Shown here: positions 16,403 to 28,265 of the stretch, one piece after another
Layout of the letters: every line of letters begins with the position of its first letter
Numbering within the stretch: position 1 is the first letter of the stretch
Origin: Thalassobaculum fulvum
GTDB taxonomy: Bacteria; Pseudomonadota; Alphaproteobacteria; Thalassobaculales; Thalassobaculaceae
Length of the DNA: 64,000 bases
Assembly (NCBI RefSeq): GCF_014652915.1
Contig: NZ_BMZS01000007.1
Span: 278,053-342,052, forward strand
Direction of reading: 5' to 3'
Notes under the pieces: generated by a model
What the model saw: only the letters and a program-made list of their open reading frames with translations
Database searches by the model: none
Told to the model about the DNA's origin: nothing
Program-made: the position numbers and the translations under genes

Positions 16403-17992
16403 ATGCGTAAGACGTTGATGGCCGCCGCCGCGGTGGCCGTGCTCGCCGGGGCGTTCGCCGCCCCCGCGGCGGAAGCCAAGACCTTCCGATGGGCCTTCCA
16501 GGGCGACGCCCAGTCGCTGGACCCATACTCGCTGAACGAGACCTTCACCCTCGGTTTGCTCGGCAACGTGTACGAGGGGCTGATCCGGCGCGACGAGAAC
16601 CTGCAGATCCAGCCGGCCCTGGCGGAGAGCTGGGAGATCGTCGAGCCGACGCGCTGGCGGTTCCACCTTCGCAAGGGCGTGAAGTTCCATAACGGCAACG
16701 AGTTCAACGCCGACGACGTGCTGTTCTCGGCCGACCGGGTGCGGGCCGAGGGGTCCGACCTCAAGACGCGCCTCGCCGGCGTGACCGAGATCGTCAAGGT
16801 CGACGACCACACCGTCGACTTCGTCACCGACGCCCCGAACCCGATCCTGAACGCCGAGTGGGCGACCTGGTACATCATGGACAAGGAGTGGTCCGAGGCG
16901 AACGACGCCACCGCTCCGACCGACGTGACCGCCGGCAAGGAGAACTACGCGACCCGCAACACCAACGGCACCGGGCCGTTCATGGTCGCCTCGCGCGAGA
17001 CCGACGTGAAGACCGTGCTGAAGCCGTATGACGGCTGGTGGGACGCCGCCAACAAGAAGCACAACCTGACCGAGGTCGTCATGACCCCGATCAGCTCCGA
17101 CTCGACCCGGGTAGCGGCCCTGCTGTCCGGCGAGATCGACATGATGTACCCGGTGCCGGTCCAGGACATGAAGCGGCTCGAGGGCGACCCGAACACCGAC
17201 GTGCTGGCCGGGCCGGAGCTGCGCACCATCTTCCTCGGCATGGACCAGGAGTACGACGAGCTCCTGTACTCCAACGTCAAGGGCAAGAACCCGTTCAAGG
17301 ACGTGCGGGTGCGCGAGGCGTTCTACCGCGCGGTCGACGTCGAGGCGATCAAGAAGAAGATCATGCGCGGCCTGTCGACCCCGTCGGCCCTGATGATCTC
17401 GCCGTTCCTGTTCTCGCGCTCCGACGAGTTCAAGCGGCCGGAGTACGACCCCGAGAAGTCGAAGAAGCTGCTGGCCGAGGCCGGCTACCCGGACGGCTTC
17501 GAGGTCGGCATGGACTGCCCGAACAACCGCTACGTCAACGACGAGAAGATCTGCCAGGCGGTGGTGGCGATGCTGGCCAAGGTCGGCGTCAAGGTCGACC
17601 TGCTGGCCCAGCCGAAGGCCCAGTACTTCGCCAAGATCCTGCGGCCGAAGCGCGACACCAGCTTCTACCTGCTGGGCTGGACCCCGGGCTCGTTCGACAG
17701 CTGGAACGTGCTGTACAACATCATCGCCACGCCGGCCGACGACGGTCGCGGCAAGTTCAACGTCGGCGGCTACTCGAACGCCAAGGTCGACGAACTGACC
17801 GCGAAGGTCCTGAGCGAGACCGACGCCAAGAAGCGCGACCAGATGATCTTCGACGCGTACAAGCAGCTGAACGACGACTGGGGCTACATCCCGCTGCACC
17901 AGCAGGGTCTGGCCTGGGGCAAGCGCGCCAACATCGAGCTCGCCCAGCGGGCCGACAACCAGTTCATGCTGTACTACGTGAAGGTGAACTGA
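16403..17992 (+). CDS. ABC transporter dipeptide/oligopeptide-type solute-binding protein, first copy
   Basis: A 529-residue periplasmic SBP_bac_5 protein. The signal peptide ends AAEA before KTFRWAFQGDAQSLDPYSLN. It has the family body with FHLRKGVKFHNGNEFNADDV and a late AEAGYPDGFEVGMDCP segment. The ATG at 16403 has GGAG eight bases upstream. It heads an operon with two permeases and two ATPases. A perfect hairpin follows the stop. About the same architecture as the second copy at 22345. Likely ligand a peptide or peptide-like amide. Confidence 0.93.
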   Translation: MRKTLMAAAAVAVLAGAFAAPAAEAKTFRWAFQGDAQSLDPYSLNETFTLGLLGNVYEGLIRRDENLQIQPALAESWEIVEPTRWRFHLRKGVKFHNGNEFNADDVLFSADRVRAEGSDLKTRLAGVTEIVKVDDHTVDFVTDAPNPILNAEWATWYIMDKEWSEANDATAPTDVTAGKENYATRNTNGTGPFMVASRETDVKTVLKPYDGWWDAANKKHNLTEVVMTPISSDSTRVAALLSGEIDMMYPVPVQDMKRLEGDPNTDVLAGPELRTIFLGMDQEYDELLYSNVKGKNPFKDVRVREAFYRAVDVEAIKKKIMRGLSTPSALMISPFLFSRSDEFKRPEYDPEKSKKLLAEAGYPDGFEVGMDCPNNRYVNDEKICQAVVAMLAKVGVKVDLLAQPKAQYFAKILRPKRDTSFYLLGWTPGSFDSWNVLYNIIATPADDGRGKFNVGGYSNAKVDELTAKVLSETDAKKRDQMIFDAYKQLNDDWGYIPLHQQGLAWGKRANIELAQRADNQFMLYYVKVN

Positions 17993-18010
17993 GCGCCTGA
18001 CGCACTGGGG

Positions 18011-18037
18011 CCGGCCGGCGGAGTCCCCGCCGGCCGG
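18011..18037 (+). other. Perfect 11-bp intercistronic hairpin after the first peptide-type SBP gene
   Basis: CCGGCCGGCGG (18011-18021) pairs with CCGCCGGCCGG (18027-18037) around a 5-base loop. It sits between the binding-protein stop and the first permease, like the hairpins at 13433 and 23930. The following TCATTT is a poor U-tract, so read-through is expected. Confidence 0.8.
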
Positions 18038-18078
18038 TCGTCATTTCGACTCGTCGAGTTTCAGGATATTTCGACCCC

Positions 18079-19122
18079 ATGGTCGCTTTCATCATCAGAC
18101 GGTTCATCCAGTCGCTGTTCGTGATGTTCGTCGTCGCGCTGGTGTCGTTCGCGATGTTCCAGTTCATCGGCGACCCGGTGAACCAGATGGTCGGCATCGA
18201 GACCAGCCTCGCCGAGCGCGCCGCCCTGCGCGAGCGGCTCGGCCTGAACGACCCGATCGTCGTGCAGTTCTGGCACTTCATCGTCAACGCCGTGTCCGGC
18301 GATTTCGGCATCTCCTACCAGCACAAGCGGCCGGTCGCCGACATGCTGCTGGAGCGGCTGCCGGCGACGCTCGAGCTGTCGGCGGTGTCGGCGCTGTTCT
18401 CGCTGCTGGTCGGGATCCCGATGGGGGTCTACACCGGGCTGAACCGCGACGGCTTCCTGGCCAAGGTGTTCCTCACGGTCTCGCTGATCGGCATTTCGCT
18501 GCCGACGTTTCTGATCGGCATCCTGCTGATCTTCCTGTTCTCGGTGACCTTGGCGAACGCGCCGGCGATCTCGGTGTTCGGTCTGTTCGCGATCGACCCG
18601 TCGGTCCTGCAGCTGCCGTCGTTCGGCCGCGGCACGGTGGTCGACCTGGGGGGCTGGCGCACCGGCCTGCTGACCGCCGACGGGCTGAAGGCGCTGATCA
18701 TGCCGTCGATCACGCTGGGGCTGTTCCAGCTGACCCTGATCATGCGGCTGGTGCGCTCGGAGATGCTGGAGGTGCTGCGCACCGACTACATCAAGTTCGC
18801 GCGCGCCCGCGGCCTCGCCAACCGGGCGATCAACTTCGGCCATGCGCTGAAGAACACGCTGGTGCCGGTGATCACCATCACCGGGCTGCAGATCGGCTCG
18901 ATCATCGCCTTCGCGATCATCACCGAGACGGTGTTCCAGTGGCCGGGCATGGGGCAGATGTTCCTGCAGGCGGTCCAGAACGTCGACATCCCGATCATGG
19001 CGGCCTACCTGATGCTGATCGCCTTCTTCTTCGTGGTCATCAACCTGATCGTCGACATGCTGTACTACGTGGTTGATCCGCGGCTGCGCGTGGACACCGG
19101 GAAGGCGACCGGCCATGGCTGA
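18079..19122 (+). CDS. ABC transporter permease, DppB type, first copy
   Basis: A 347-residue inner-membrane permease beginning MVAFIIRRFIQSLFVMFVVA, the classic DppB/OppB opening. The cytoplasmic coupling (EAA) region reads LRTDYIKFARARGLANRAIN. Six or so membrane segments. Compared with the second copy (330 residues) it has an insertion around residues 155-175 (ANAPAISVFGLFAIDPSV). It pairs with the DppC-type permease whose ATG overlaps its stop (19115-19122). Confidence 0.94.
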   Translation: MVAFIIRRFIQSLFVMFVVALVSFAMFQFIGDPVNQMVGIETSLAERAALRERLGLNDPIVVQFWHFIVNAVSGDFGISYQHKRPVADMLLERLPATLELSAVSALFSLLVGIPMGVYTGLNRDGFLAKVFLTVSLIGISLPTFLIGILLIFLFSVTLANAPAISVFGLFAIDPSVLQLPSFGRGTVVDLGGWRTGLLTADGLKALIMPSITLGLFQLTLIMRLVRSEMLEVLRTDYIKFARARGLANRAINFGHALKNTLVPVITITGLQIGSIIAFAIITETVFQWPGMGQMFLQAVQNVDIPIMAAYLMLIAFFFVVINLIVDMLYYVVDPRLRVDTGKATGHG

Positions 19123-20073
19123 CGCACACACCTCGGCGCCGGGCCTGCTCGACCCGTTGCGGCGGTTCCTCGACGGTGACGTCTGGGCCAGCTTCAAGCG
19201 CTCGCCGGTGACGGTCGGTGCCGCGGCGGTGACCCTGCTGTACTTCCTGGCGGCGGCCTTCGGGCCCTGGGTCGCGCCGCACGATCCGTTCGACCTGGCC
19301 AAGCTGGACCTGCTGGACAGCCTGATCCCGCCGGCCTGGATGGCGGACGGCGATCCGCGCTTCCTGCTCGGCACCGACGACCAGGGCCGCGACATGCTGT
19401 CGGCGATCATCTACGGCAGCCGGGTGTCGCTGCTGATCGGCTTCGCCAGCGTGCTGCTGTCGATGGTGCTCGGCATCGCGCTCGGGCTGCTGTCCGGCTT
19501 CGTCGGCGGCGCCGTCGACGCCTTCATCATGCGGATGGCCGAGATCCAGCTGTCGTTCCCGGCGATCCTGGTGGCGCTGCTGATCAACGGCGTGGTGATC
19601 GGCTACTTCAAGACCCATCCGGAGTGGCAGGTCGACCAGGTGACGCTCGCCTATGTGGTGCTGGTGCTGTCGATCGGCCTGTCGAACTGGGTGCAGTACG
19701 CCCGCACTGTGCGGGGCTCGACCCTGGTGGAACGCGGCAAGGAGTACGTGCAGGCGGCCCATGTGATCGGCATCCACCCGGCCAAGATCATGCTGCGGCA
19801 CATCCTGCCCAACGTGATGGGGCCGGTGCTGGTGATCGCCACCATCCAGCTCGCGCTCGCCGTCATCGCCGAGGCCACCCTGTCGTTCCTGGGGGTCGGG
19901 GTGCCGCCGACCGAACCGTCGCTCGGCACGCTGATCCGGGTCGGTAACGACTACCTGTTCTCCGGCGAATGGTGGATCACGATCTTCCCGGGCGCGGCCC
20001 TCGCCATCCTGGTCCTGGCGGTCAACCTTCTCGGGGACTGGCTGCGCGACGCCCTCAACCCGAAGCTCCGGTG

Positions 20074-20074
<1 letters not shown>
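19115..20074 (+). CDS. ABC transporter permease, DppC type, first copy
   Basis: A 319-residue permease with the DppC N-terminal extension, the LGTDDQGRDMLSAIIYGSR motif of the family and the coupling region GKEYVQAAHVIGIHPAKIML. The ATG at 19115 overlaps the DppB stop by eight bases (ATGGCTGA) and the stop overlaps the next start (TGATG at 20072). About six membrane segments. Confidence 0.94.
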
Positions 20075-22210
<2,136 letters not shown>

Positions 22211-22344
22211 CCGCGGCGTCGGTCACGTCGTCGCGACCGATCGACGGGACCGGGTGGCGGCGGTCGCCGGCCTTCACTAGACTTCCCCACGGGCGCGTCA
22301 TTTGGCCGCGCCCCAAAAGCTCAGGACAACAGGGGACTGACCGT

Positions 22345-23913
22345 ATGAGACACGTGGCATATGCGCTCGGGCTCGCGACGGCCGTCGCGTTCGCCGGGGG
22401 AGCCAGCGCGAAGACGCTGAACTGGGCCAGCCAGGGCGACGCGCTGACGATGGACCCGCACGCCCAGAACGAGGGTCCGACCAGCACCATGAACTCGCAG
22501 GTCTACGACAGCCTGATCCTGCGGGATTCGAAGCTCGCGAAGATCCCGGGGCTGGCGGTGTCGTGGAAGCCGGTCGAGCCGTCGGTCTGGGAGTTCAAGC
22601 TGCGGGAGGGCGTCAAGTTCCACGAGGGCCAGCCGTTCAACGCCGACGACGTGGTGTTCTCGTTCCAGCGGGCGCTGTCGGAGACCTCGGACTTCAAGAA
22701 CTACGTCAACTCGATCGAGACCGTCGACAAGGTCGACGACTACACGGTGCGGATCACCACGAAGGGTCCGAACCCGATCCTGCCGGACCAGATCAGCTCG
22801 ATCCGGATCATGGACAAGGAGTGGTCCGAGCAGCACGGCGTCCAGGCGCCGCAGAACTACAAGGAGAAGGAGGAGACCCACGCGGTCCGCAATGCCAACG
22901 GCACCGGCCCGTTCATCCTCGCCAAGCGCGACCCGGACATCGAGACCCGGATGACCGTCAACGAGGCCTGGTGGGGCTGGGGAGTCTCCGACCCGAAGAC
23001 CAACGTGAGCGAGATCGTCTACCGGCCGATCGCCAACCCCGCGACCCGGGTGGCGGCGCTGCTGTCGGGCGAACTCGACTTCGTGCTCGACCCGCCGCTG
23101 CAGGACCTGGCCCGGATCAAGGCCACGCCCGGCCTCAAGGTCGAGCAGGTCAACCAGATCCGCACGATCTTCTTCGGGGTCGACACCGGCGTCGACAAGC
23201 TGCGGCACACCGAGGTCGCCGGCGGCAACCCGTTCAAGAACCCGAAGGTCCGCGAGGCCATGTACCGCGCGATCGACATCGACACGATCCGCAAGAAGAC
23301 GATGCGCGGCATGAGTTTCCCGGCCGGCATCATCACCTCGCCCGGCGTGCACGGCTACACCGAGGCGCTGGACGAGCGGCTCGGCTACGACGTCGACGCG
23401 GCGAAGAAGCTGCTGGCCGAGGCCGGCTATCCGAACGGCTTCAAGGTCCAGCTGGACTGCCCGAACGACCGCTACAACAACGACGAGGCGATCTGCCAGG
23501 CGACCGTCGGCATGCTCGCCAAGATCGGCATCGAGGTGTCGCTGAACGCGCGCTCGAAGAGCATCCACTTCAAGAGCCTGCAGAACAAGGAATCGGACTT
23601 CTACATGCTCGGCTGGGGCGTGCCGACGCTCGACTCCCACTACGTGTTCTCCTACCTCGCGGCCTCCAAGGGGAGCTGGAACTTCACCGGCTTCGCGGAT
23701 GCCCGCCTGGACGAATTGACCACGCTGATGGAGACCGAGACGGACTCCGCCAAGCGGGACGCGATGATCAAGGAGGCCTGGGACATCCTGAAGGCGTCCA
23801 ACGTCTACCTGCCGCTGCACCACCAGGTGATCGCCTGGGGCATGAAGGACGGGCTGACGCTGCCGATCGTGCCCAACGATTCGCCGCAGTTCCGCACCGC
23901 GCAGTGGAAGTGA
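22345..23913 (+). CDS. ABC transporter dipeptide/oligopeptide-type solute-binding protein, second copy
   Basis: A 522-residue SBP_bac_5 protein with a signal peptide (AGGASA before KTLNWASQGDALTMDPH). It is clearly paralogous to the first copy along its whole length: shared IMDKEWSE, NPFK, KKLLAEAGYP and NDEAICQA-type stretches. Ribosome site AGGGGA precedes ATG 22345. Divergence from copy one in the middle region suggests a different ligand. A perfect hairpin follows the stop. Confidence 0.93.
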   Translation: MRHVAYALGLATAVAFAGGASAKTLNWASQGDALTMDPHAQNEGPTSTMNSQVYDSLILRDSKLAKIPGLAVSWKPVEPSVWEFKLREGVKFHEGQPFNADDVVFSFQRALSETSDFKNYVNSIETVDKVDDYTVRITTKGPNPILPDQISSIRIMDKEWSEQHGVQAPQNYKEKEETHAVRNANGTGPFILAKRDPDIETRMTVNEAWWGWGVSDPKTNVSEIVYRPIANPATRVAALLSGELDFVLDPPLQDLARIKATPGLKVEQVNQIRTIFFGVDTGVDKLRHTEVAGGNPFKNPKVREAMYRAIDIDTIRKKTMRGMSFPAGIITSPGVHGYTEALDERLGYDVDAAKKLLAEAGYPNGFKVQLDCPNDRYNNDEAICQATVGMLAKIGIEVSLNARSKSIHFKSLQNKESDFYMLGWGVPTLDSHYVFSYLAASKGSWNFTGFADARLDELTTLMETETDSAKRDAMIKEAWDILKASNVYLPLHHQVIAWGMKDGLTLPIVPNDSPQFRTAQWK

Positions 23914-23929
23914 CCGTGACCTGACCCGG

Positions 23930-23958
23930 CGGCCGGCCCGGTTCCATCGGGCCGGCCG
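23930..23958 (+). other. Perfect 11-bp intercistronic hairpin after the second peptide-type SBP gene
   Basis: CGGCCGGCCCG (23930-23940) pairs with CGGGCCGGCCG (23948-23958) around a 7-base loop. No U-tract follows. Third hairpin of this kind placed between a binding-protein gene and its permease gene. Confidence 0.8.
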
Positions 23959-23983
23959 ACCGCTTCGATCGAGGGACCCGCCT

Positions 23984-24976
23984 TTGGTTTCCTACGTGAT
24001 CCGCCGGCTCCTGCAGGCCGCGCTCGTCATGCTGGTCGTGGCGTTCGTGTCGTTTTCGCTGTTCCGCTTCGCGGGCGACCCCGTGAACAACATGGTCGGC
24101 CAGGAGGCCACCCAGGAGGACCGCCGGGAACTGCGCGAGCGGCTCGGCCTCAACGATCCGTTTCCCGTGCAGTTCGGCCGCTTCGTCGTCGACGCGCTGC
24201 AGGGCGAGTTCGGGATCTCCTATCGGCTGCAGCGGCCGGTCGAGGACCTGATCGCCGAGCGCATGCCGGCGACGCTCGAGCTGGTGCTGGTCTCGGCGGT
24301 GCTGGCCCTGATCACCGGCATCCCGCTCGGCGTGTACTGCGGCATCCACCGCGATTCCTGGGTCAGCCGCGCGTTGCTGACGGTGTCGCTGATCGGGGTG
24401 TCGCTGCCGACCTTCGTGATCGGAATCCTGCTGATCTACCTGTTCTCGGTGCAGATGCTGGTACTGCCGTCGTTCGGACGCGGCGAGGTCGTGCAGATCG
24501 GCTGGTGGAGCACCGGATTCCTGACCTTCTCCGGCTGGCAGGCGCTGATTCTGCCGTCGATCACCCTCAGCCTGTTCCAGCTGACCCTGATCATGCGGCT
24601 GGTGCGCTCGGAGATGCTGGAGGTGATGCGCACCGACTACATCAAGTTCGCGCGCGCCCGCGGGCTCAGCAACCGGGCGATCAACTTCGGCCACGCCCTG
24701 AAGAACACGCTGGTGCCGGTGATCACCATCGTCGGCCTCAACATCGGCTCGCTGATCGCGTTCTCGATCATCACCGAGACGGTGTTCAACTGGCCCGGCA
24801 TGGGCCTGCTGTTCATCAAGGCCGTGCAGTTTGCCGACGTGCCGATCATGGCCGCCTACCTGACCATGGTCGCGTTCGTCTTCGTGTCCATCAACCTGCT
24901 GGTCGACCTGCTGTACTACGCGATCGATCCGCGCCTGAAGGTCGACAGGGGGACCGCCGCCGGGCGGTTGAGCTGA
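23984..24976 (+). CDS. ABC transporter permease, DppB type, second copy
   Basis: A 330-residue permease (MVSYVIRRLLQAALVMLVVA) with a coupling region LRTDYIKFARARG-like stretch (MRTDYIKFARARGLSNRAIN) almost identical to the first copy. The start is a TTG at 23984 with GAGGGA seven bases upstream; no ATG is near. The permease is likely to pair with the DppC-type protein that starts two bases after its stop. Confidence 0.93.
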   Translation: MVSYVIRRLLQAALVMLVVAFVSFSLFRFAGDPVNNMVGQEATQEDRRELRERLGLNDPFPVQFGRFVVDALQGEFGISYRLQRPVEDLIAERMPATLELVLVSAVLALITGIPLGVYCGIHRDSWVSRALLTVSLIGVSLPTFVIGILLIYLFSVQMLVLPSFGRGEVVQIGWWSTGFLTFSGWQALILPSITLSLFQLTLIMRLVRSEMLEVMRTDYIKFARARGLSNRAINFGHALKNTLVPVITIVGLNIGSLIAFSIITETVFNWPGMGLLFIKAVQFADVPIMAAYLTMVAFVFVSINLLVDLLYYAIDPRLKVDRGTAAGRLS

Positions 24977-24977
24977 C

Positions 24978-25946
24978 ATGGCCGTCGACGTCGAACCGCG
25001 GCGCGCCGCCGCATCCGACCGCCCGAAGGCGCCGTCCTCGGCGCTCGGCCGGCTGCTCGACTCCGATCTCTGGTGGAGCTTCACGCGCTCGCCGGTGACG
25101 GTGACCGCGGCGGTCGTGACCCTGGCCTACCTGCTGGCCGCGCTGTTCGCGCCGCTGGTCACGCCGCAGAATCCGTTCGACCCCGCCAGCCTGGTCTACG
25201 CCGACGCCTTCACGCCGCCGGCCTGGACCGAGGACGGCATGGCGCGCTACCTGCTCGGTACCGACGACCAGGGCCGCGACATCCTCTCCACGCTGGTGTA
25301 CGGCGCCCGGATCTCCCTGCTGGTCGGCTTCGCCGCGGTGCTGTTCTCGGCGGTGCTCGGCATCTCGCTCGGCATCCTGTCGGGCTATGTCGGCGGTTTC
25401 GTGGAGACGCTGATCATGCGAACCGCCGACATCCAGCTCACCGTGCCCGGCATCCTGATCGCCCTGATGATCGACGGGGTCGTGCGGGTCCAGGTCGGCG
25501 GCGAGATGGACGAGAAGCTGGCGATCATGGTCCTGGTGGTCGCCATCGGCATCTCCGACTGGCCGAAATACGCCCGCGTGACCCGCGGCGCCACGCTCGT
25601 GGAGCGCAACAAGGAGTACGTCCAGGCCGCCCGGGTGATCGGCATTCACCCGTTCCTGATCATGTTGCGGCACATCCTGCCGAACGTGATGGGGCCGGTG
25701 CTGGTGATCGCCACCATCGGGCTCGCGCTGGCGATCATCAGCGAGGCGACCCTGTCTTTCCTGGGGGTTGGGATGCCGCCGACCACGCCGTCGCTGGGGA
25801 CCCTGATCCGCATCGGCAACAACTTCCTGTTCTCCGGCGAGTGGTGGATCACCTTCTTCCCGTGCCTGGCGCTGGTCGGGCTCGCTCTCAGCGTCAACCT
25901 GCTCGGCGACTGGCTGCGCGACGCGCTGAATCCGAAGCTGCGGTAG
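24978..25946 (+). CDS. ABC transporter permease, DppC type, second copy
   Basis: A 322-residue permease with LGTDDQGRDILSTLVYGAR and the coupling region NKEYVQAARVIGIHPFLIML, strongly paralogous to the first copy. No ATPase gene follows: the next gene is a sugar kinase. The second importer therefore probably borrows the DppD/DppF pair encoded just upstream. Confidence 0.93.
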   Translation: MAVDVEPRRAAASDRPKAPSSALGRLLDSDLWWSFTRSPVTVTAAVVTLAYLLAALFAPLVTPQNPFDPASLVYADAFTPPAWTEDGMARYLLGTDDQGRDILSTLVYGARISLLVGFAAVLFSAVLGISLGILSGYVGGFVETLIMRTADIQLTVPGILIALMIDGVVRVQVGGEMDEKLAIMVLVVAIGISDWPKYARVTRGATLVERNKEYVQAARVIGIHPFLIMLRHILPNVMGPVLVIATIGLALAIISEATLSFLGVGMPPTTPSLGTLIRIGNNFLFSGEWWITFFPCLALVGLALSVNLLGDWLRDALNPKLR

Positions 25947-25952
25947 CGGGCC

Positions 25953-26867
25953 GTGATCGTCGTCCTCGGCTCGATCAACGCCGACCTGTTCTTCGCCGTC
26001 GACCGGCTGCCGGGGCGCGGCGAGACCGTGCTGACCCCGACCGTGACCGTGCGGCCGGGCGGCAAAGGCGCCAACCAGGCAGCGGCCGCGGCCCGCGCCG
26101 GGGCGGTTGCGGCATTCTTCGGCTGCGTCGGCGAGGACAGTTCCGGCAGCGACATGCTGACGGCGTTGGCCGACACCGGCTGCGACGTCTCGGGCGTGCG
26201 GCGGGTCCCCGGCGCCACCGGCACCGCGGCGGTGATGGTCGAGGCCGGCGGCGAGAACCAGATCGTGGTGGCCAGCGGCGCCAACGGCGCGGTCGCGGCT
26301 GACCTGCTGGCGGACGCCGGGCTCGGCCCGGGCACCACCCTGGTGTGCCAGATGGAGATCCCGGTCGAGCAGACTGCCGCGGCCCTGCGGCGGGCCAGGG
26401 CGGCCGGCGCGCGGACCGTGCTGAATCTGGCACCGGCCCGGCCGATCCCGCCGTCGGCGCTGGCCGACGTGGACGTGCTGGTGGTCAACGAGCCGGAGGC
26501 CCGGACCCTGGAGGGCGAGGCCGGCACCCCGCTCGGCCTGGCACGCAACCTGGCGGCCCGGCACCGGCTCACCTGCATCGTCACCCTCGGCGGCGACGGG
26601 GCGGTGGCGGCCGAGGCCGACGGCACCGCCTGGTCGGTCGGGGTACTGCCGGTCGCGGCGGTCGACACCGTCGGCGCCGGCGACGCCTTCGTCGGGGTGC
26701 TGGCGGCGACCCTCGACGGCGGTGGCGCTCTGCCCGAGGCGATGCGCCGCGCCAGCGTCGCCGCCGGCCTCGCCTGCACCGCCGAGGGCGCGATGAGCAG
26801 CCTGCCGGACGCCGCGGTTATCGACGCCCGGCTCGCCGACCTTGCCCCGGCCGGCCGGCTGGACTAA
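25953..26867 (+). CDS. PfkB-family carbohydrate kinase (ribokinase-like)
   Basis: A 304-residue cytoplasmic kinase. It has the N-terminal PfkB signature region GGKGANQAAAAARAGA and the C-terminal catalytic motif DTVGAGDAFVGVLAA with the base Asp. Length and layout match RbsK. The GTG start (25953) is six bases after the permease stop with no clear ribosome site, so translation is probably coupled. A sugar kinase in a peptide-importer operon is unexpected; the imported ligand may be a glycosylated or nucleoside-like compound, or this is simple co-regulation. Confidence 0.9.
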   Translation: MIVVLGSINADLFFAVDRLPGRGETVLTPTVTVRPGGKGANQAAAAARAGAVAAFFGCVGEDSSGSDMLTALADTGCDVSGVRRVPGATGTAAVMVEAGGENQIVVASGANGAVAADLLADAGLGPGTTLVCQMEIPVEQTAAALRRARAAGARTVLNLAPARPIPPSALADVDVLVVNEPEARTLEGEAGTPLGLARNLAARHRLTCIVTLGGDGAVAAEADGTAWSVGVLPVAAVDTVGAGDAFVGVLAATLDGGGALPEAMRRASVAAGLACTAEGAMSSLPDAAVIDARLADLAPAGRLD

Positions 26868-26927
26868 CCATCACCGACCTTTCGTTGCGGCCGGCGACCG
26901 GCCCCCAATCAGCACAGGAGCAGACCG

Positions 26928-28118
26928 ATGGCGACGCTTTACGCGGGCGGCCTGGTATTCGACGGAACCGGCCGGCTGCTGGAGGATCACGGCGTGCTGG
27001 TCGAGGGGGCGACGATCGCGAAGCTCGCCCCGCTCGGCGAGTTCGACGGGTTCGCCGGCGAGCGGGTCGACACTTCGGGCGGCACCCTGCTGCCGGGTCT
27101 GGTCGACTGCCACGTCCACCTGTGCATGGGCGGCGAGGCCAACCCGCACGCCGCCATGGTGGTGCTGCGCGACAGCCAGATCGTCATGAAGGCGCTGGCC
27201 AACGCCCAGACCACCCTGCGCGGCGGCGTCACCTCGGTGCGCGACTGCGGCGGCAAGGACTACCTGGAGTTCGCGGTCCGCGACGCCTGCAACACCGGCC
27301 AGCAGCTCGGCCCGACGATCCGCGCCGCCGGCCGGATGATCTGCATGACCGGCGGTCACGGCAACCGGCTGGGCCGGATCGCCGACGGCGTCGACGAGGT
27401 GGTCAAGGCGGTGCGCGAGCAGGTGCACGCCGGCTCCGACGTCATCAAGATCATGGCGACCGGCGGCGTGATGACCCCGGGCGTCAACCCGGAGGATGCC
27501 CACTACACCGCCGAGGAGATGGCGGCCGGGATCCACGAGGGCCATCGCTTCCACAAGAGCTGCGCCAGCCACGCCCAGGGCTCGGAAGGCATCCTGAACG
27601 CGGTGCGCGGCGGGATCGACTCGATCGAGCACGGCATCTTCATGACCGACGAGTGCGTCGAGGAGATGACCAAGCGCGGCACCTACCTGGTGCCGACCCT
27701 GGCGGCGGTGAAGAACATCCTGGCCCACAAGGACCAGGGCGTGCCGGCCTACGCGGTCGAGAAGTGCGAGCGCGTCGTGGTCGACCACGTCAACTCGATC
27801 CGCAAGTTCTACAAGGCCGGCGGCAAGATCGCGATGGGGACCGACGCCGGCACCCCGTACAACCGGCACGGCGTGAATGCGCTGGAGCTGCAGTACATGG
27901 TCACCGAGGCCGGCATCTCGCCGGCCGACGCGCTGGTTTTCTCGACCCGCAACGGCACCGACCTGATGGGCGTGACCGACCGCGGCACGATCGCCGACGG
28001 CAAGGCCGCCGACCTGCTGATCGTCGACGGCAACCCGGTCGACGACATCGCCATGGCGGCGCTGGTCGCCAACCACCGCATGGTGGTGAAGAACGGCGTG
28101 GTGGCGAAGGCCCGGTAG
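26928..28118 (+). CDS. Amidohydrolase-family peptidase (Xaa-Pro dipeptidase/imidazolonepropionase-like)
   Basis: A 396-residue binuclear metal hydrolase of the COG1228 type. Metal ligands are visible in order: HVH in VDCHVHL, the carboxylated Lys in DVIKIMATGG, His in ASHAQG, His in SIEHG, and Asp in GTDAGTP. Related enzymes cleave Xaa-Pro or N-acyl amino acids. AGGAG precedes ATG 26928. It ends the second importer block and would suit hydrolysis of an imported dipeptide or amide. Cytoplasmic, no signal peptide. Confidence 0.88.
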   Translation: MATLYAGGLVFDGTGRLLEDHGVLVEGATIAKLAPLGEFDGFAGERVDTSGGTLLPGLVDCHVHLCMGGEANPHAAMVVLRDSQIVMKALANAQTTLRGGVTSVRDCGGKDYLEFAVRDACNTGQQLGPTIRAAGRMICMTGGHGNRLGRIADGVDEVVKAVREQVHAGSDVIKIMATGGVMTPGVNPEDAHYTAEEMAAGIHEGHRFHKSCASHAQGSEGILNAVRGGIDSIEHGIFMTDECVEEMTKRGTYLVPTLAAVKNILAHKDQGVPAYAVEKCERVVVDHVNSIRKFYKAGGKIAMGTDAGTPYNRHGVNALELQYMVTEAGISPADALVFSTRNGTDLMGVTDRGTIADGKAADLLIVDGNPVDDIAMAALVANHRMVVKNGVVAKAR

Positions 28119-28175
28119 TGGCGCGGCGACTTCGGACCCGCTTTCGGTGAACGGTCCTTTTCGGACACGTCCTGA

Positions 28176-28187
28176 ACCCTATAGGGT
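28176..28187. promoter_or_regulatory. 12-bp perfect palindrome upstream of a lipoprotein gene
   Basis: ACCCTATAGGGT, 78 bp before the lipoprotein ATG, flanked by GACAC (28164-28168) and GTGTC (28186-28190), also inverted. It may be an operator or overlap a promoter. No known regulator motif recognised. Confidence 0.3.
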
Positions 28188-28265
28188 GTCGGGCAGCGCT
28201 TCGGACGTTTGCGCCGCGGCAGCGCCGCGTTTCAGACGGACGGCGGGGACGAACTGGGGGCAACG

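Noticed and set aside
14089..16938. 949-codon minus-strand open frame
   Set aside because: It runs antisense across the TRAP permease, a deacetylase and a binding protein that are all clear on the plus strand; its translation has no domain.
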